Positions 43,115-53,427 of a DNA stretch of 64,000 nucleotides are shown here, one piece after another. The DNA is from Bradyrhizobium oligotrophicum S58. Lineage in GTDB: Bacteria; Pseudomonadota; Alphaproteobacteria; Rhizobiales; Xanthobacteraceae. The notes beneath the pieces are model-generated. The model was not told the DNA's origin. It did not search any database and saw only the letters and a program-made list of their open reading frames with translations. The position numbers and the translations under genes are program-made. Location: assembly GCF_000344805.1 (NCBI RefSeq), contig NC_020453.1:5799001-5863000 (forward strand), read 5' to 3'. Each line of letters starts with the position of its first letter. Position 1 is the first letter of the stretch.

Positions 43115-44182
43115 CTACGGCGTTAGCACGGCGCGGCCGACCAACTGGCCCTTCTGCAACTCGTGCAGCGCGTCGTTGGCCTTGGCGAGCGGCATCGGGG
43201 TGACCGGGATCGAAGGGATGTGCTTGGTCCGGACGAGGTCGAGCAGCTCCTTCGTCTCGCGGAGATTGCCGACATAGCTGCCCTGGATCGTGACCGCCTT
43301 GATCGGAATGAGCGGCAAGGCCCAGGGCGCGCCGCCGCCGAACAGGCCGACCATGACGAGCTTGCCGCCTTTGGTCAGGCAGTCGAAGCCGAGCTGCGCG
43401 GTGGCCGGATTGCCGACCAGGTCGATCACGGCCCGGATCGGCTCGCCCGCCGCCTTGGCCAGTTGCTCCAGCGCGTCCGGCGCCTTGCCGTCGACGGCGG
43501 CGAGCGCGCCAGCCGCGAGTGCTGCCTCACGCTTGCGCGCATCGATGTCGACGACGATCGCCCCCTTGCCGCCCATTGCCTTGAGCAGCGACAGCGCCAT
43601 CAAACCCAGACCACCGGCGCCGAAGATCACGATCGGCGAGTCGAAATCCTTCTCGACCTTCTTGAGCGCGCTGTAGGTGGTGACGCCCGAGCAGGCATAA
43701 GGAGCGGTCGTGACCGGATCGAGCCCTTTGAGATCGATCAGATGGCGCGGATGCGGCACCGTCATGTGGTCGGCATAGCCGCCGTCGCAATAGACGCCGA
43801 GCGAGGCCGGCTTCAGGCACATGTTCTCGTCACCCGCGAGGCACGTCGCGCATGTGCCGCAGCCGATCCAGGGATAGACCAAAGCGACATCGCCGACCTT
43901 CAGCCCGCCTTTTTCGACCTCGGTAACTTCGGGCCCGAACGCCACGATCTCGCCGGCGCTCTCATGTCCCATGGTCCGCGGCAGCGACACACCGCGGTCC
44001 TTCAAGGACAGCGGCTTGCGGCCGTGGCCGAGATCGTAGCCGCCTTCCCAGATGTGCAGGTCGCTATGGCAGACGCCGGCCGCCTTGACCTTGATCAGCA
44101 CCTGCTTGCCGAACGGCTGCGGCGTCGGCTCGTCGACCTCGGTCAGCGGCGCATTGAAATCGGTGACCTTGAAGCTCTTCAT
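43115..44182 (-). CDS. Zinc-dependent alcohol dehydrogenase
   Basis: A 355-residue medium-chain dehydrogenase from MKSFKVTDF; an upstream 64-codon extension lacks similarity. The catalytic zinc ligands are in AGVCHSDLH and MGHESAGEIV, the structural zinc in CGTCATCLAGDENMC (four cysteines), and the NAD fold is GAGGLGLMALSLL. It oxidises primary alcohols or reduces aldehydes. Between an isopropylmalate-like enzyme and a CoA-transferase its pathway is unclear. Confidence 0.92.
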   Translation of the reverse strand: MKSFKVTDFNAPLTEVDEPTPQPFGKQVLIKVKAAGVCHSDLHIWEGGYDLGHGRKPLSLKDRGVSLPRTMGHESAGEIVAFGPEVTEVEKGGLKVGDVALVYPWIGCGTCATCLAGDENMCLKPASLGVYCDGGYADHMTVPHPRHLIDLKGLDPVTTAPYACSGVTTYSALKKVEKDFDSPIVIFGAGGLGLMALSLLKAMGGKGAIVVDIDARKREAALAAGALAAVDGKAPDALEQLAKAAGEPIRAVIDLVGNPATAQLGFDCLTKGGKLVMVGLFGGGAPWALPLIPIKAVTIQGSYVGNLRETKELLDLVRTKHIPSIPVTPMPLAKANDALHELQKGQLVGRAVLTP

Positions 44183-44415
44183 GCTCTCACTCCCGTGGTC
44201 CGGTGCTGGCGGGACCGGACGGCGCCATGACGGGACGAACGGGCGACGGCTGCGCACGGCAACGGTGCCTCGACAGATCCTCCCGGCATGGGCGCGTCCG
44301 GCTGGTCCGGACTGTTCTTGCGACCTCGCGACATTGGCCGGAAACGCGCGGAGCGGCAAGGCTTCGCGCGGCACTGGCGATCATGGCTGCCCTGCAGCCT
44401 TTTGTCTCAGCGAAC

Positions 44416-45588
44416 TCAGCGCTTTGTCAGCTCGATTGCACCGACCTCCTGAAGCACATCCGCAGTGTGCTCACCCAGGCTCGCAGCCCGTGCGCCGGCG
44501 GCGACTTTTGCCCCCGACATCCGAAACGGCTGATTGACGACCTTGAAGCCGCCGGCCGCATCCTCGACGTCTGCGAGCGCGCCGCGATGCGCGATCTGAG
44601 GATCCGCAAGCGCTTCGGCGACGCTGCGATAGGCCGAGCTCGGCACCCCGCCTGCGTTCAGGGCATCCAGGCATTCGGCGACGCCGAGCGGGCGCGACCA
44701 GGCTTCGACGCCCTCCATGAGCTCGCCCCAGTTTGCCCGCCTGTCGGAATATTTCGCAAACCTGTCGTCGCTCACCCAGTCCGGATGGCCGATCACCGTC
44801 ATCAGGTTTTGGAAGGTCTTCTCGCTGGCGATCGCGATCATGACATAGCCATCGCGGCACTCCGCCGGACCGAAGGTCGGCCGCGATGGCTGTGCGACCG
44901 GAAATTGCGACCACTGCGTCTCGTTCAGGGTCAGGCTCAGCATCGACTCCAGCATCGAGCAGTCGACGTGCTGGCCCCGTCCCGACCGCTCGCGCTGGTA
45001 CAGAGCGGAGGCGATGGCGCCGAACGCGTAGGTCCCGGTCACGACGTCGGCGTGATAGATGCCGCAATAGTCCGGCCGGCTGCGGTCGGGCTGGTAGGCC
45101 AGATGCGCCATGTCGTAGCCGGAGGCGGCATGGATCACCGGCGCATAGGCCGGGAGTTCCGCCGACGGGCCGGTCTGGCCATAGCCGGAGATCGAGCAGT
45201 AGATCAGACGGGGGTTCCACCCGCCGCCGAGGGTTGCGTAGTCGAGACCGAGCCGCTGCATCACGCCGGGCCGGAAATTCTCGACCACGACGTCAGCCGT
45301 AGCAGCCAGCCAACGCGCCGCTTCGACACCCTCGCGCGATTTGAGATCGAGCACGACGCTCTTCTTGCCGACGTTGAGCTGGCCGAAGGCCGTCGAACAA
45401 CCACCGCGGATCGGCAGCCGGGTGCGCATGGTTTCACCTTCGGCTGACTCGATCTTGATCACCTCCGCCCCCATATCAGCAAGCATGCGGGCACAGTGCG
45501 GGCCGGCGATGGTGGTCGAGAAGTCGAGGACGCGCAGTCCTTCGAAGCATCCTGTCAAACGGCTCTCATCGTTTCCCACTAGACTCAC
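44416..45588 (-). CDS. Family III (CaiB/BaiF) CoA-transferase
   Basis: A 390-residue protein from a GTG at 45588 with a good ribosome site (CAGGGAG); a TTG 48 bases earlier is an alternative. The N-terminus GLRVLDFSTTIAGPHCARMLADMGAEVIKIE and NVGKKSVVLDLKS are diagnostic. The catalytic aspartate is probably in YHADVVTGTYA. It moves CoA between carboxylic acids. The family is close to formyl-CoA and succinyl-CoA:acid transferases; substrate unknown. Confidence 0.9.
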   Translation of the reverse strand: MSLVGNDESRLTGCFEGLRVLDFSTTIAGPHCARMLADMGAEVIKIESAEGETMRTRLPIRGGCSTAFGQLNVGKKSVVLDLKSREGVEAARWLAATADVVVENFRPGVMQRLGLDYATLGGGWNPRLIYCSISGYGQTGPSAELPAYAPVIHAASGYDMAHLAYQPDRSRPDYCGIYHADVVTGTYAFGAIASALYQRERSGRGQHVDCSMLESMLSLTLNETQWSQFPVAQPSRPTFGPAECRDGYVMIAIASEKTFQNLMTVIGHPDWVSDDRFAKYSDRRANWGELMEGVEAWSRPLGVAECLDALNAGGVPSSAYRSVAEALADPQIAHRGALADVEDAAGGFKVVNQPFRMSGAKVAAGARAASLGEHTADVLQEVGAIELTKR

Positions 45589-45802
45589 CCTGGCAGCTCC
45601 CTGGTTTGGACTCTTCTCGCTTGGCACAGAGGCCAAAAGGTCCGCTTTGCCGTCGCAGATTCACGAAGCGTAAGCCATCGACGGCGGTGCGCCTCGTTTC
45701 TAGATCGAACCATTCGATGCTGAAAGCGTTTCGCCTCGCGCCGCGATGCGGCAACGCTTTCGTTGATATTCACATTTGGACCTTTTCTTGCATAGGACGG
45801 TC

Positions 45803-47242
45803 ATGGGGCTTGATCGAGGACATCTCTTGCGGGTTCTGTTCGTTACGACCGAAATGGACGATTTCGTCCGGGTGGGCGGACTGGCTGCCGTTTCCGCCGC
45901 GCTTCCCAGAGCACTTCGCTCACACACCGACGTCAGGATCATGCTGCCCGGCTACCGGGACGTGATCGAACAACTCACCCACATCGAGATCGTCGGCCAA
46001 TGCGACGCTCTGGCGGAAATGCCGGCATGCTCGCTCGGCCGCTCGTCGACGCGCGACGGCCTGCCGGTCTACGTCCTGCTCTGCGACGAGCTTTACGACC
46101 GGCCTGGCAATCCCTACGGCGACGAGAACGGACAGGACTGGGCCGACAACGACATCCGCTTCGGCCGCCTTGCCGCCGCCGCCGCCGAGCTCGCCGCGGG
46201 CACGCTGGACAAGAACTGGGCGGCAGATCTGGTCCACGCCAACGATTGGCAGGCGGCGCTGGTGCCGGCCTATCTGGCGTGGCGCGAGGTCGAGGTTCCC
46301 TCGATCCTCACCATCCACAACCTCGCCTATCAGGGCCTGTTCCCGCGCGAATCGCTGCGACGGATCGGCGCGCCGGAATCGTCGTTCCACATCGACGGGC
46401 TGGAGTTTTACGACAAGCTGTCGTTCCTCAAGGGCGGACTGGTCTATGCGTCGCATCTGACCACGGTGAGCTCCACCTACGCCCAGGAGATCACCACCTC
46501 GGAGCTCGGCTGCGGCCTGGAAGGCCTGCTTCGCCAGCGCTCCAACGCGCATGAGCTGACCGGCATCCTCAACGGCATCGACGAGAGCTGGGACCCGCGC
46601 TACTGCCAGCAACTGGCGCAGCCCTTCGCCGCCGGCGACTGGAAGGGCAAGAAGGCCAATGCCGATTACGTCCGCAAACAGTTCGGGCTCGCGGTGTCGC
46701 GCGGCCCGATGTTCGGGCTGGTCGCACGTCTCGTGCATCAAAAGGGTATCGATCTGGTGCTCGAAGCCGCCGACGAGATCGTCGGGGCGGGTGGGCAGAT
46801 CGTGGTCACCGGCACGGGCGAACCCCGCATCGAGCGCGCCCTGATGGAGGCCCATCGCCGCCGGCCGGATGCGATCGGAGTGGCGATCGGCTTCAACGAT
46901 GCGCAGGCACGGCGGATCTTCGCCGGCAGCGACTTCACCCTGATGCCGTCGCGGTTCGAGCCGTGCGGCCTCAGCCAGATGTATGCGCAACGCTTCGGCT
47001 CGCTGCCGATCGGCCATCAGACCGGCGGCCTGGCCGAGACCATCACCGACGGCGAAACCGGCTTCCTGTTCCAGAAGCCGTCAGCCGAATCCTTCCTCGG
47101 CGGCGTCAAGCGCGCATTCTCGGCCTTCACCAGCACGGAAACGTTGAACGCGATGCGCCTGTCGGCGATGGCGCGCTCGTTCAGCTGGGATCTGTCGGCC
47201 GCCTGCTACAATGCGCTGTACCGGAAGATGCTGACGTCGTAG
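45803..47242 (+). CDS. glgA: Glycogen synthase (ADP-glucose type)
   Basis: A 479-residue GT5 glycosyltransferase starting at MGLDRGHLL (AGGACGG upstream). The N-terminal Rossmann domain begins RVLFVTTEMDDFVRVGGLAAV, where the usual KTGGL has arginine and valine. WQAALVPAYL, IHNLAYQG and the C-terminal nucleotide motif PSRFEPCGLSQMYAQRFGSLPI with TGGLAETI are intact. It extends alpha-1,4-glucan. It stands alone, without glgB, glgC or glgP beside it, and ends before a strong bidirectional terminator. Confidence 0.9.
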   Translation: MGLDRGHLLRVLFVTTEMDDFVRVGGLAAVSAALPRALRSHTDVRIMLPGYRDVIEQLTHIEIVGQCDALAEMPACSLGRSSTRDGLPVYVLLCDELYDRPGNPYGDENGQDWADNDIRFGRLAAAAAELAAGTLDKNWAADLVHANDWQAALVPAYLAWREVEVPSILTIHNLAYQGLFPRESLRRIGAPESSFHIDGLEFYDKLSFLKGGLVYASHLTTVSSTYAQEITTSELGCGLEGLLRQRSNAHELTGILNGIDESWDPRYCQQLAQPFAAGDWKGKKANADYVRKQFGLAVSRGPMFGLVARLVHQKGIDLVLEAADEIVGAGGQIVVTGTGEPRIERALMEAHRRRPDAIGVAIGFNDAQARRIFAGSDFTLMPSRFEPCGLSQMYAQRFGSLPIGHQTGGLAETITDGETGFLFQKPSAESFLGGVKRAFSAFTSTETLNAMRLSAMARSFSWDLSAACYNALYRKMLTS

Positions 47243-47259
47243 CGCGGTGCATAGCGCGT

Positions 47260-47338
47260 AGCCCGGATGAGCGCAGCGACATCCGGGTTCATCTCCACAT
47301 CTCGTGAGAGCCCGGATATTGCTGCGCTCATCCGGGCT
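47260..47338. repeat. Inverted repeat with 28-bp arms (family D)
   Basis: The arms at 47260-47287 and 47311-47338 are reverse complements over 28 bases with 2 mismatches; the left arm starts AGCCCGGATGAGCGCAGCG. The 23-base loop is CATCTCCACATCTCG-like. A typical intergenic mobile or REP-like hairpin; no second copy is in this window. Confidence 0.8.
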
Positions 47339-47351
47339 GCGGTTAGACAAC

Positions 47352-47380
47352 AAAAAGCCCGGACGACGTCCGGGCTTTTT
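47352..47380. terminator. Bidirectional intrinsic terminator
   Basis: AAAAAGCCCGGAC-GAC-GTCCGGGCTTTTT is a perfect 13-bp dyad with a U-run on either strand. It lies between the convergent glgA (ends 47242) and chemoreceptor (ends 47404) genes and can end both transcripts. Confidence 0.93.
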
Positions 47381-47403
47381 CCTTTGGCGCCGGGAGGCTG
47401 AGC

Positions 47404-49533
47404 TTACGCCGCGCGGACCGCTTCGAGGAAGTTGCCGACCTCGCGCTTGAGACGGTTGGAGTCGCCGGCGAGCGATTTGGCCGATGACAGCACCTCCGCG
47501 GAGGCTGAGCCGGTCTGCGCCGCGCCGCGCTGCACGTCGGTGATGTTGGACGAGACCTGCTGGGTGCCGTGAGCGGCCTGCTGCACGTTGCGGGAGATTT
47601 CCTGGGTGGCTGCGCCCTGCTCCTCGACGGCGGCAGCGATCGCCGCGGCGATCTCGGCAAGGCGCTCGATGGTGGAACTGATCGCCTGGATCGCATTGAC
47701 CGATTCCTGCGTCGCCGCCTGCACGCCGGAAATCTGCTGCGAGATCTCGTCGGTCGCCTTCGCGGTCTGCTCGGCCAGCGCCTTCACCTCGGTCGCGACC
47801 ACCGCAAAGCCGCGGCCGGCATCGCCGGCGCGCGCGGCCTCGATGGTGGCGTTGAGCGCCAGCAGATTGGTCTGCCCGGCGATGCTGTTGATGAGCTCCA
47901 CGACATCGCCGATGCGCGCCGCAGCCTGCGACAGGTCGGCAACGCGGCCGTTGGTCTGGCGAACCTGCTGCACGGCATCTCCAGCCATGCGCGCGGAGGC
48001 TTGCACTTGGCGGCTGATCTCATGCACCGAGGACGAGAGCTCTTCGGTGGCCGACGCCACCGACTGGACGTTGGCGGAGGCTTCCTCCGAGGCTGCCGCC
48101 ACCACGGTGCTGAGCTGCTCCGAACGGCTCGCGGTGTTGGTCAGGGTATCCGCCGAGGTTTCGAGGCCGGAGGCGGCCGACGACACGGTGTTGACGATGT
48201 CGGCGATCGTGGCTTCGAAATTGCGGGTCAGCGTATCCAGCTTCCGGGCGCGATCGATCTGCGCCTGCGCATCACGCTGCGCGGCCTCGTCGGAGTCCTT
48301 CTTGGCGATCAGGGCGTCCTTGAACACCTTGAGCGCGCGCGCCATGGCGCCGATCTCGTCCTTGCGGGCCTCGCTCGGAATGTCCGCGTTCAACTCGCCA
48401 TTGGCGAGGCGCAGGGTCACGCCGGTCAGACCGACGAGTGGTCCAATGACCCCGCGGACGACGCCGAGGACGACGCCAACCGACACGATGGCGACCAGAA
48501 GCAGGATGCCGAGCGCGCCGAACAGGCGCAGCCGCGCCCCCTCGATGGCCTGATCGATCGCCTGATGCGCCGACTTCAGCGCCGCGTCGCGCAGCACGAT
48601 CACGTTGTTCAGCATCGGCGTGGTCCAGCGGCCCCACTCCTCGGGGGTGACCGGCGAAGGTTGACCGTCGCGCGCCGCGGTGACGATCTGACGATAGCGG
48701 CGCTCACCGTCGCCCATCAGCGTCGAGCGGACATGTTCGAGCGCAGAGCTGACGTCCGGATTGTCGCGCACGCTGCGCGCAGCGAGCTCCATCTGCTGCC
48801 ACAGCAGGGTCACCTGCCCGCTCTGCTCGGTGACCTCGGCGAGGCGTGCCGGCGTCCAGTTCAGGCTCTGGATGAAGAAGCGAAGAACCGCGGAGCGCGC
48901 ACCGTTCACCGTCCGCATCGATTGCGACAATTGTGCGAGTTGCCCCGACGGCAGCAGGTTCTCGACGTCGCCACCGACCCGCGACAGCTCGATTGCGGTC
49001 GCGTCGATCGCGGCATTCAATGAATCGGCGGCGCGACCGAGGCCGTCGATCGTTGCCGCCTGGATGTTGGCCGGCCGCTGCGCTGCAGGCAGCCCGACGG
49101 CGCCGCGAGCCGCGGACCGGATACCGCGAAGAGTCTGCTCGGCAGCGTCGATGTTGCTGGTCGCCAATCCTGCTGTCTTGGCGGATGATCTGGCCTGGTT
49201 GAGCAGGTCGTCGGTGCTCGCGATGGTCTTGTCGAGCTTGGCTGCATCGTCGGCCGAAGCGGGCGCCGGAGCAGCCAGCAGATTCCAGATGTTCCGTTCG
49301 AGTGGAATCTGGGCGTTCACCTTCATCACCAGCTCGAAAGCGTCGAGGACGCGTCGCGCCTGCTCGCGCTTGACGAGATCTCCCCAGCCGCTCCAGGCGA
49401 GCACGCAGGCAAAAGCCATCGCGAAGAAGCCGGTCAACAGATTGCCGGCGAGGATCTTCCATTTGAGACTGAGGGCTCCAGCCTCCGCCTGAAGTGTCCC
49501 GTTCTGCATCGTCGCGCGCTTGGACATGGCCAT
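47404..49533 (-). CDS. Methyl-accepting chemotaxis protein
   Basis: About 709 residues; ATG codons at 49533 or 49527 are equally likely. An N-terminal helix ([23 protein letters not shown]) and a second at about residue 340 bound a mostly helical periplasmic sensor of about 300 residues. A HAMP domain follows ([18 protein letters not shown]), then the signalling domain with the invariant hairpin tip [35 protein letters not shown]. Ligand unknown. It is a stand-alone receptor with no che genes nearby. Confidence 0.93.
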   Translation of the reverse strand: MAMSKRATMQNGTLQAEAGALSLKWKILAGNLLTGFFAMAFACVLAWSGWGDLVKREQARRVLDAFELVMKVNAQIPLERNIWNLLAAPAPASADDAAKLDKTIASTDDLLNQARSSAKTAGLATSNIDAAEQTLRGIRSAARGAVGLPAAQRPANIQAATIDGLGRAADSLNAAIDATAIELSRVGGDVENLLPSGQLAQLSQSMRTVNGARSAVLRFFIQSLNWTPARLAEVTEQSGQVTLLWQQMELAARSVRDNPDVSSALEHVRSTLMGDGERRYRQIVTAARDGQPSPVTPEEWGRWTTPMLNNVIVLRDAALKSAHQAIDQAIEGARLRLFGALGILLLVAIVSVGVVLGVVRGVIGPLVGLTGVTLRLANGELNADIPSEARKDEIGAMARALKVFKDALIAKKDSDEAAQRDAQAQIDRARKLDTLTRNFEATIADIVNTVSSAASGLETSADTLTNTASRSEQLSTVVAAASEEASANVQSVASATEELSSSVHEISRQVQASARMAGDAVQQVRQTNGRVADLSQAAARIGDVVELINSIAGQTNLLALNATIEAARAGDAGRGFAVVATEVKALAEQTAKATDEISQQISGVQAATQESVNAIQAISSTIERLAEIAAAIAAAVEEQGAATQEISRNVQQAAHGTQQVSSNITDVQRGAAQTGSASAEVLSSAKSLAGDSNRLKREVGNFLEAVRAA

Positions 49534-49771
49534 TCCCAATCAACGCCGTTTCCGGGGCTGTCACGTTCGCGAGCGGCCGGCGCGTCTGCGCCAGCGCCCT
49601 CCGGCGACGTCCCGCGCGGTCGGCAAATACGGATCACGGCAAACGCTGCCGCCGCCTCAATGATTAAGAACGAACTACAACTAATCCCTTAAACCTAACG
49701 GATGCGAGCGGTATCGGAATGCAGCCTGACTGCACGATCGGATACGAATATGCGGTCGGAGCTGCGATCTG

Positions 49772-50926
49772 CTACTCGGCGGCCGCCGCAGTTGCAAACG
49801 GTGGATCGTGCAACACGACTCCGGAGAGAAGATCGAACTCGCCCGCCCAGGGCGTCCGTTGCAGGGCCGATTGCGTGTGCTGATAGCCGGCGCTCCAGCG
49901 CGCGGTGATGCCGCGCTCGCTGAAGTCGATGTCCTTGGCATGGTTCTCGCGATCGAGCTGCGGCGCCAGCAGCCGGACGACATGCATCCGGGTCTGGCAG
50001 CCGTAACTGATGAGTTCGCGAACCGCCGGATCATTGCGCGCCTGTTCCGGCAGGCGCGCCGCCAGATGATTGATGATGTGGCGGAGCCGGTGAAGCTGCT
50101 CCTGGCGCGCAATCTGGCTGCCCATGCGGCTCGCATACTGGACGTCCTTGTGACGGTTGAACACCTCCGCCATGGTCAGAGGCTCGGCCCCGTCCGGATT
50201 CCACAGATTGACCGCGAAGATGAGCGAATCCCGGCGCGGATTGTCGTCGAATACGACCTCCGTTGGCGTGTTCGAGAGGATGCCGCCGTCCCAATACAGC
50301 TCGCCGTCGATGCGGACCGCGGGGAAAGCTGGAGGCAGCGCGCCCGAGGCGAGGATGTGGCGGACGTCGAGCGCGCCGTCACGGCTGTCGAAATAGTGCA
50401 TGCGGCTGGTCCGGACATGCGCCGCACCGACGGTGAGGCGGGGGCCCCCCCCGTTCAGGAGATCGAAATCCACCAGTTCCTGCAGCGTCTCGCGCAGCGG
50501 ACCGATCGCGTAGTAACCGGCCTGCTCGGCACCGAGCGGAAAGACATCGCCGGCATGAGCGAGCGCGTTCGGCGTGAAGAAGCCGGGAATTCCCTGCGTC
50601 ACGGTGGTCCAGTAGGACAGCCTTTCGTTGAAATCCGCAAAGGCGGTACGGAGGGCCCAGGCCGGCCGTCGATGCATCCGTGTCCAGAATTCCTGCAGCC
50701 GCCGCGTACGCTCCTGCACTGGACTGCCGACGATCAGTGCCGCATTGATGGCGCCGATGGAGGTGCCAATCAGCCAGTCCGGCTCCACGCCAGCTTCGCT
50801 CAGGGCCTGGTAGACCCCGGCCTGATACGCTCCGAGCGCTCCGCCTCCCTGCAGCACCAGGACGACCTGTCCGGGAAGCTTGCTGCGATCGATCATCACG
50901 CGCTTCGTGTCGACACCCTCGGCCAT
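49772..50926 (-). CDS. Patatin-like phospholipase
   Basis: A 384-residue acyl hydrolase. The oxyanion segment is GGGALGAYQAGVYQAL (about residues 27-42), the nucleophile elbow is GTSIGAINAAL, and the catalytic aspartate is in YWDGGILSNTP. The C-terminal region matches the DUF3734-containing patatins of rhizobia. It sits downstream of fixGHIS on the same strand with a 110-base gap; a functional tie to the oxidase is not evident. Confidence 0.88.
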   Translation of the reverse strand: MAEGVDTKRVMIDRSKLPGQVVLVLQGGGALGAYQAGVYQALSEAGVEPDWLIGTSIGAINAALIVGSPVQERTRRLQEFWTRMHRRPAWALRTAFADFNERLSYWTTVTQGIPGFFTPNALAHAGDVFPLGAEQAGYYAIGPLRETLQELVDFDLLNGGGPRLTVGAAHVRTSRMHYFDSRDGALDVRHILASGALPPAFPAVRIDGELYWDGGILSNTPTEVVFDDNPRRDSLIFAVNLWNPDGAEPLTMAEVFNRHKDVQYASRMGSQIARQEQLHRLRHIINHLAARLPEQARNDPAVRELISYGCQTRMHVVRLLAPQLDRENHAKDIDFSERGITARWSAGYQHTQSALQRTPWAGEFDLLSGVVLHDPPFATAAAAE

Positions 50927-51036
50927 GTCTGCCCCTTCATCCGCGTGAGCTCTAGGTCTGTTCGCAATTCCCGCGTCATTGTTACGCCGCGGCCATCGAT
51001 GCGAACAGTGTCGGCGCTCTCGCGGACGGGCCGGGC

Positions 51037-51222
51037 TCAGGGCCGACCGGCAGCCGCCTCGGGCTGAGCCGGCGGCGCCGGCTCGTCGTCATCTGCGATG
51101 GCGCGCCAGGCCGCGCCTTCGAGATCCTCGTACTGGCCGCTCTTGAGCGACCACAGAAAGCCGACCAGTCCGGCAAGGCCAAGCGCGAGAGCGAGCGGAA
51201 CGAGAATGATCATCACTTCCAT
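51037..51222 (-). CDS. fixS: cbb3 oxidase maturation protein FixS (CcoS)
   Basis: A 61-residue single-span membrane protein: MEVMIILVPLALALGLAGL is the helix, followed by GFLWSLKSGQYEDLEG, the conserved CcoS signature, and an acidic, proline-rich tail. It is needed for haem and copper insertion into the cbb3 oxidase. Its first 10 bases overlap the end of fixI, so the two are coupled. Confidence 0.93.
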   Translation of the reverse strand: MEVMIILVPLALALGLAGLVGFLWSLKSGQYEDLEGAAWRAIADDDEPAPPAQPEAAAGRP

Positions 51223-53414
51223 GACGAGGCCTCCCCGGCGACCTTGCGGGCGCGCAGCGCATTCAGCATCACCAGGATCGACGAGCCCGACATCGCGGCC
51301 GCCGCGATCAGCGGGGTGACGACGCCGCTGATCGCAAGTGGCACCGCGAGGACATTGTAGCCGACTGCGAGCCACAGATTCTGCCGCATCAGATGCAGTG
51401 CCTTGCGCGCATAGTCGATCGCGGCCAGCACCGGCGCCAACGGGCGGCCGAGGAAGACGAGATCGGCGGTGGCCTGGCTGAGATGCGCAGCCGAGATCGG
51501 CGACATCGAAACGTGCGCGGCGGCGAGCGACGGCGCATCGTTCATGCCGTCCCCGACCATCATCACCTTCACGCCTGAACGCTTCAGCTCCTCGATGCGA
51601 GCGATCTTGTCGGCCGGCGTGACGCCCGCGCGCCACTCGCTGATTCCAAGCGCCTTGGCTGCCGCGGCCACCGCCGCCTCGCGATCGCCCGAGAGGATCT
51701 CGACCTCGATGCCGCGCCGCTGCAGGCCGGCGATGATCTTGGCCGCATCGGGTCGCAGGCCCTGGCGCACCGAGAACAGGAACGCCTCGGTGCCGCGGCT
51801 GAAGGCAACCACGGAAGCCTCCGGGTCGAGATTTGCATTCCGTGAAGCGAGCGCCTCGGCGCCGCAGAAGGACGGTCGACCGAGCCTGATCTCGACGCCG
51901 TCGACGACAGCGCGGACGCCTTGTCCAGGCTCTTCGACCGCGCCCATCAGCGGCGACCGCGCCTTCGCGGCCTGTGCAACGGCGGATGCGACCGGATGAT
52001 GGCTCGACAGCGCGAGCTGTCCTGCCAATGCGAACACATCGGCTGGAATATCGGCGGCGTTGACGACCTCCAGCTCCGGCAGCGTCAAGGTGCCGGTCTT
52101 GTCGAAGATGACGTGATCGGCCTCGGCGAGGCGCTCGATCGCATCGCCGGCATTGAGCAGCACGCCGGACTTGAACATCGCGCCCGAGGCAACAGTCTGC
52201 ACGGTTGGAATCGCAAGGCCGAGCGCGCAGGGACAAGTGATGATCAGCACGGCGATGCCGGTCACGATCGCATCGTGCCAGCCTGCGCCCGCCAGCACCC
52301 AGCCGAGCACGGTGAGCGCCGCGGTCGCATGCACCACCGGCGCATAGAGCCGCGAGGCGCGGTCGGCCAGCCGCATGTAGCGCGAGCGCGCCTGCAGCGC
52401 ATTGTCGAGCAGGCGGGTGATGTCGGCGAGCAGCGTGCCCTCGGCCGCCGCAGACACGCGGACGCGCAGCGTGCCGGAAATGTTGAGGGAGCCGGCATAG
52501 ACCGCGGTGCCCTGCTCGGCCGGGACATAGAGCGTCTCACCGGTGATCAGGCTCTGATCGATCTCGGAGCGCCCTTCGACCACGACGCCATCGACGGCGC
52601 AGCGCTCGCCGGGCCGCAGCAGCACGAGATCGCCGGCGCGGACGGCCGCGACCGGCACCTCGGAGATTTCATCGGAGCCGACGAATTTGGTCGCGGTCTC
52701 CGCCTTCAGCGCGGCGAGATTGCCGGCGACCGCACGCGTCCGCCGCCGCATGTTCTGGTCGAGATAGCGGCCGACCAGCAGGAAGGTCAGCAGCATGATC
52801 GCGGCATCGAAATAGGCGTGCTCGGCGTGGTGGAAGGTCTCGACGATCGACATGCCCAGCGCCAGGATGACGCCGATGCAGATCGGCACGTCCATGTTGA
52901 CGTTGCCGCTCTTGAGCGCGCGCCACGCAGAACGAAAGAACGGCTGGCCGGCATAGGCCGCGGCCGGCAGCGCGATCACCGCCGACAGCCAATGGAAGAA
53001 GTCACGCTGCTCCGGCAGCATGTCGCTGACATTGCCGGACCATACCGGGATCGACAGCATCATCACGTTCATGGTCGCGAACGCAGCGACGCCCAGGCAG
53101 CGCAGCAGGAAGCGCGACTCCTCGGCTTCGGTCGCTTCCGCGCTCGCCTTCTCGAACGGATAGGCCTTGTAGCCGAGCTCGGCGAGACGATCGATGAATT
53201 TGGCCGGATCGAGCGTGCCCTGCTTCCATTCCAAGGCGACGCGGCGATCGGTGAGATTGACGCGCGCCAGGGTCACGTCGGGCAGCGCCGACAGGCCGCG
53301 CTCGATCTTGGCCATGCAGCCGGCGCAGCTGACGCCTTCGACCGCAAGGTCGATATGGTTCAGGCCGGCGCCGAGATCCTTGACGTAGTGGGAGAAGTCA
53401 CGCGTCACATGCAT
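51213..53414 (-). CDS. fixI: Copper-transporting P-type ATPase FixI (CcoI)
   Basis: A 733-residue P1B-type ATPase. An N-terminal metal-binding domain carries GVSCAGC (residues 27-33). It has the intramembrane CPC motif in IITCPCALGLAIP, the phosphorylated aspartate in DKTGT, the actuator TGET and the hinge GDGMNDAPSL. In the cbb3 context it exports copper towards the periplasm for CuB insertion into FixN. It lies between fixH (13-base gap) and fixS. Confidence 0.95.
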   Translation of the reverse strand: MHVTRDFSHYVKDLGAGLNHIDLAVEGVSCAGCMAKIERGLSALPDVTLARVNLTDRRVALEWKQGTLDPAKFIDRLAELGYKAYPFEKASAEATEAEESRFLLRCLGVAAFATMNVMMLSIPVWSGNVSDMLPEQRDFFHWLSAVIALPAAAYAGQPFFRSAWRALKSGNVNMDVPICIGVILALGMSIVETFHHAEHAYFDAAIMLLTFLLVGRYLDQNMRRRTRAVAGNLAALKAETATKFVGSDEISEVPVAAVRAGDLVLLRPGERCAVDGVVVEGRSEIDQSLITGETLYVPAEQGTAVYAGSLNISGTLRVRVSAAAEGTLLADITRLLDNALQARSRYMRLADRASRLYAPVVHATAALTVLGWVLAGAGWHDAIVTGIAVLIITCPCALGLAIPTVQTVASGAMFKSGVLLNAGDAIERLAEADHVIFDKTGTLTLPELEVVNAADIPADVFALAGQLALSSHHPVASAVAQAAKARSPLMGAVEEPGQGVRAVVDGVEIRLGRPSFCGAEALASRNANLDPEASVVAFSRGTEAFLFSVRQGLRPDAAKIIAGLQRRGIEVEILSGDREAAVAAAAKALGISEWRAGVTPADKIARIEELKRSGVKVMMVGDGMNDAPSLAAAHVSMSPISAAHLSQATADLVFLGRPLAPVLAAIDYARKALHLMRQNLWLAVGYNVLAVPLAISGVVTPLIAAAAMSGSSILVMLNALRARKVAGEASSWK

Positions 53415-53427
53415 GGTCGGAATTCCC

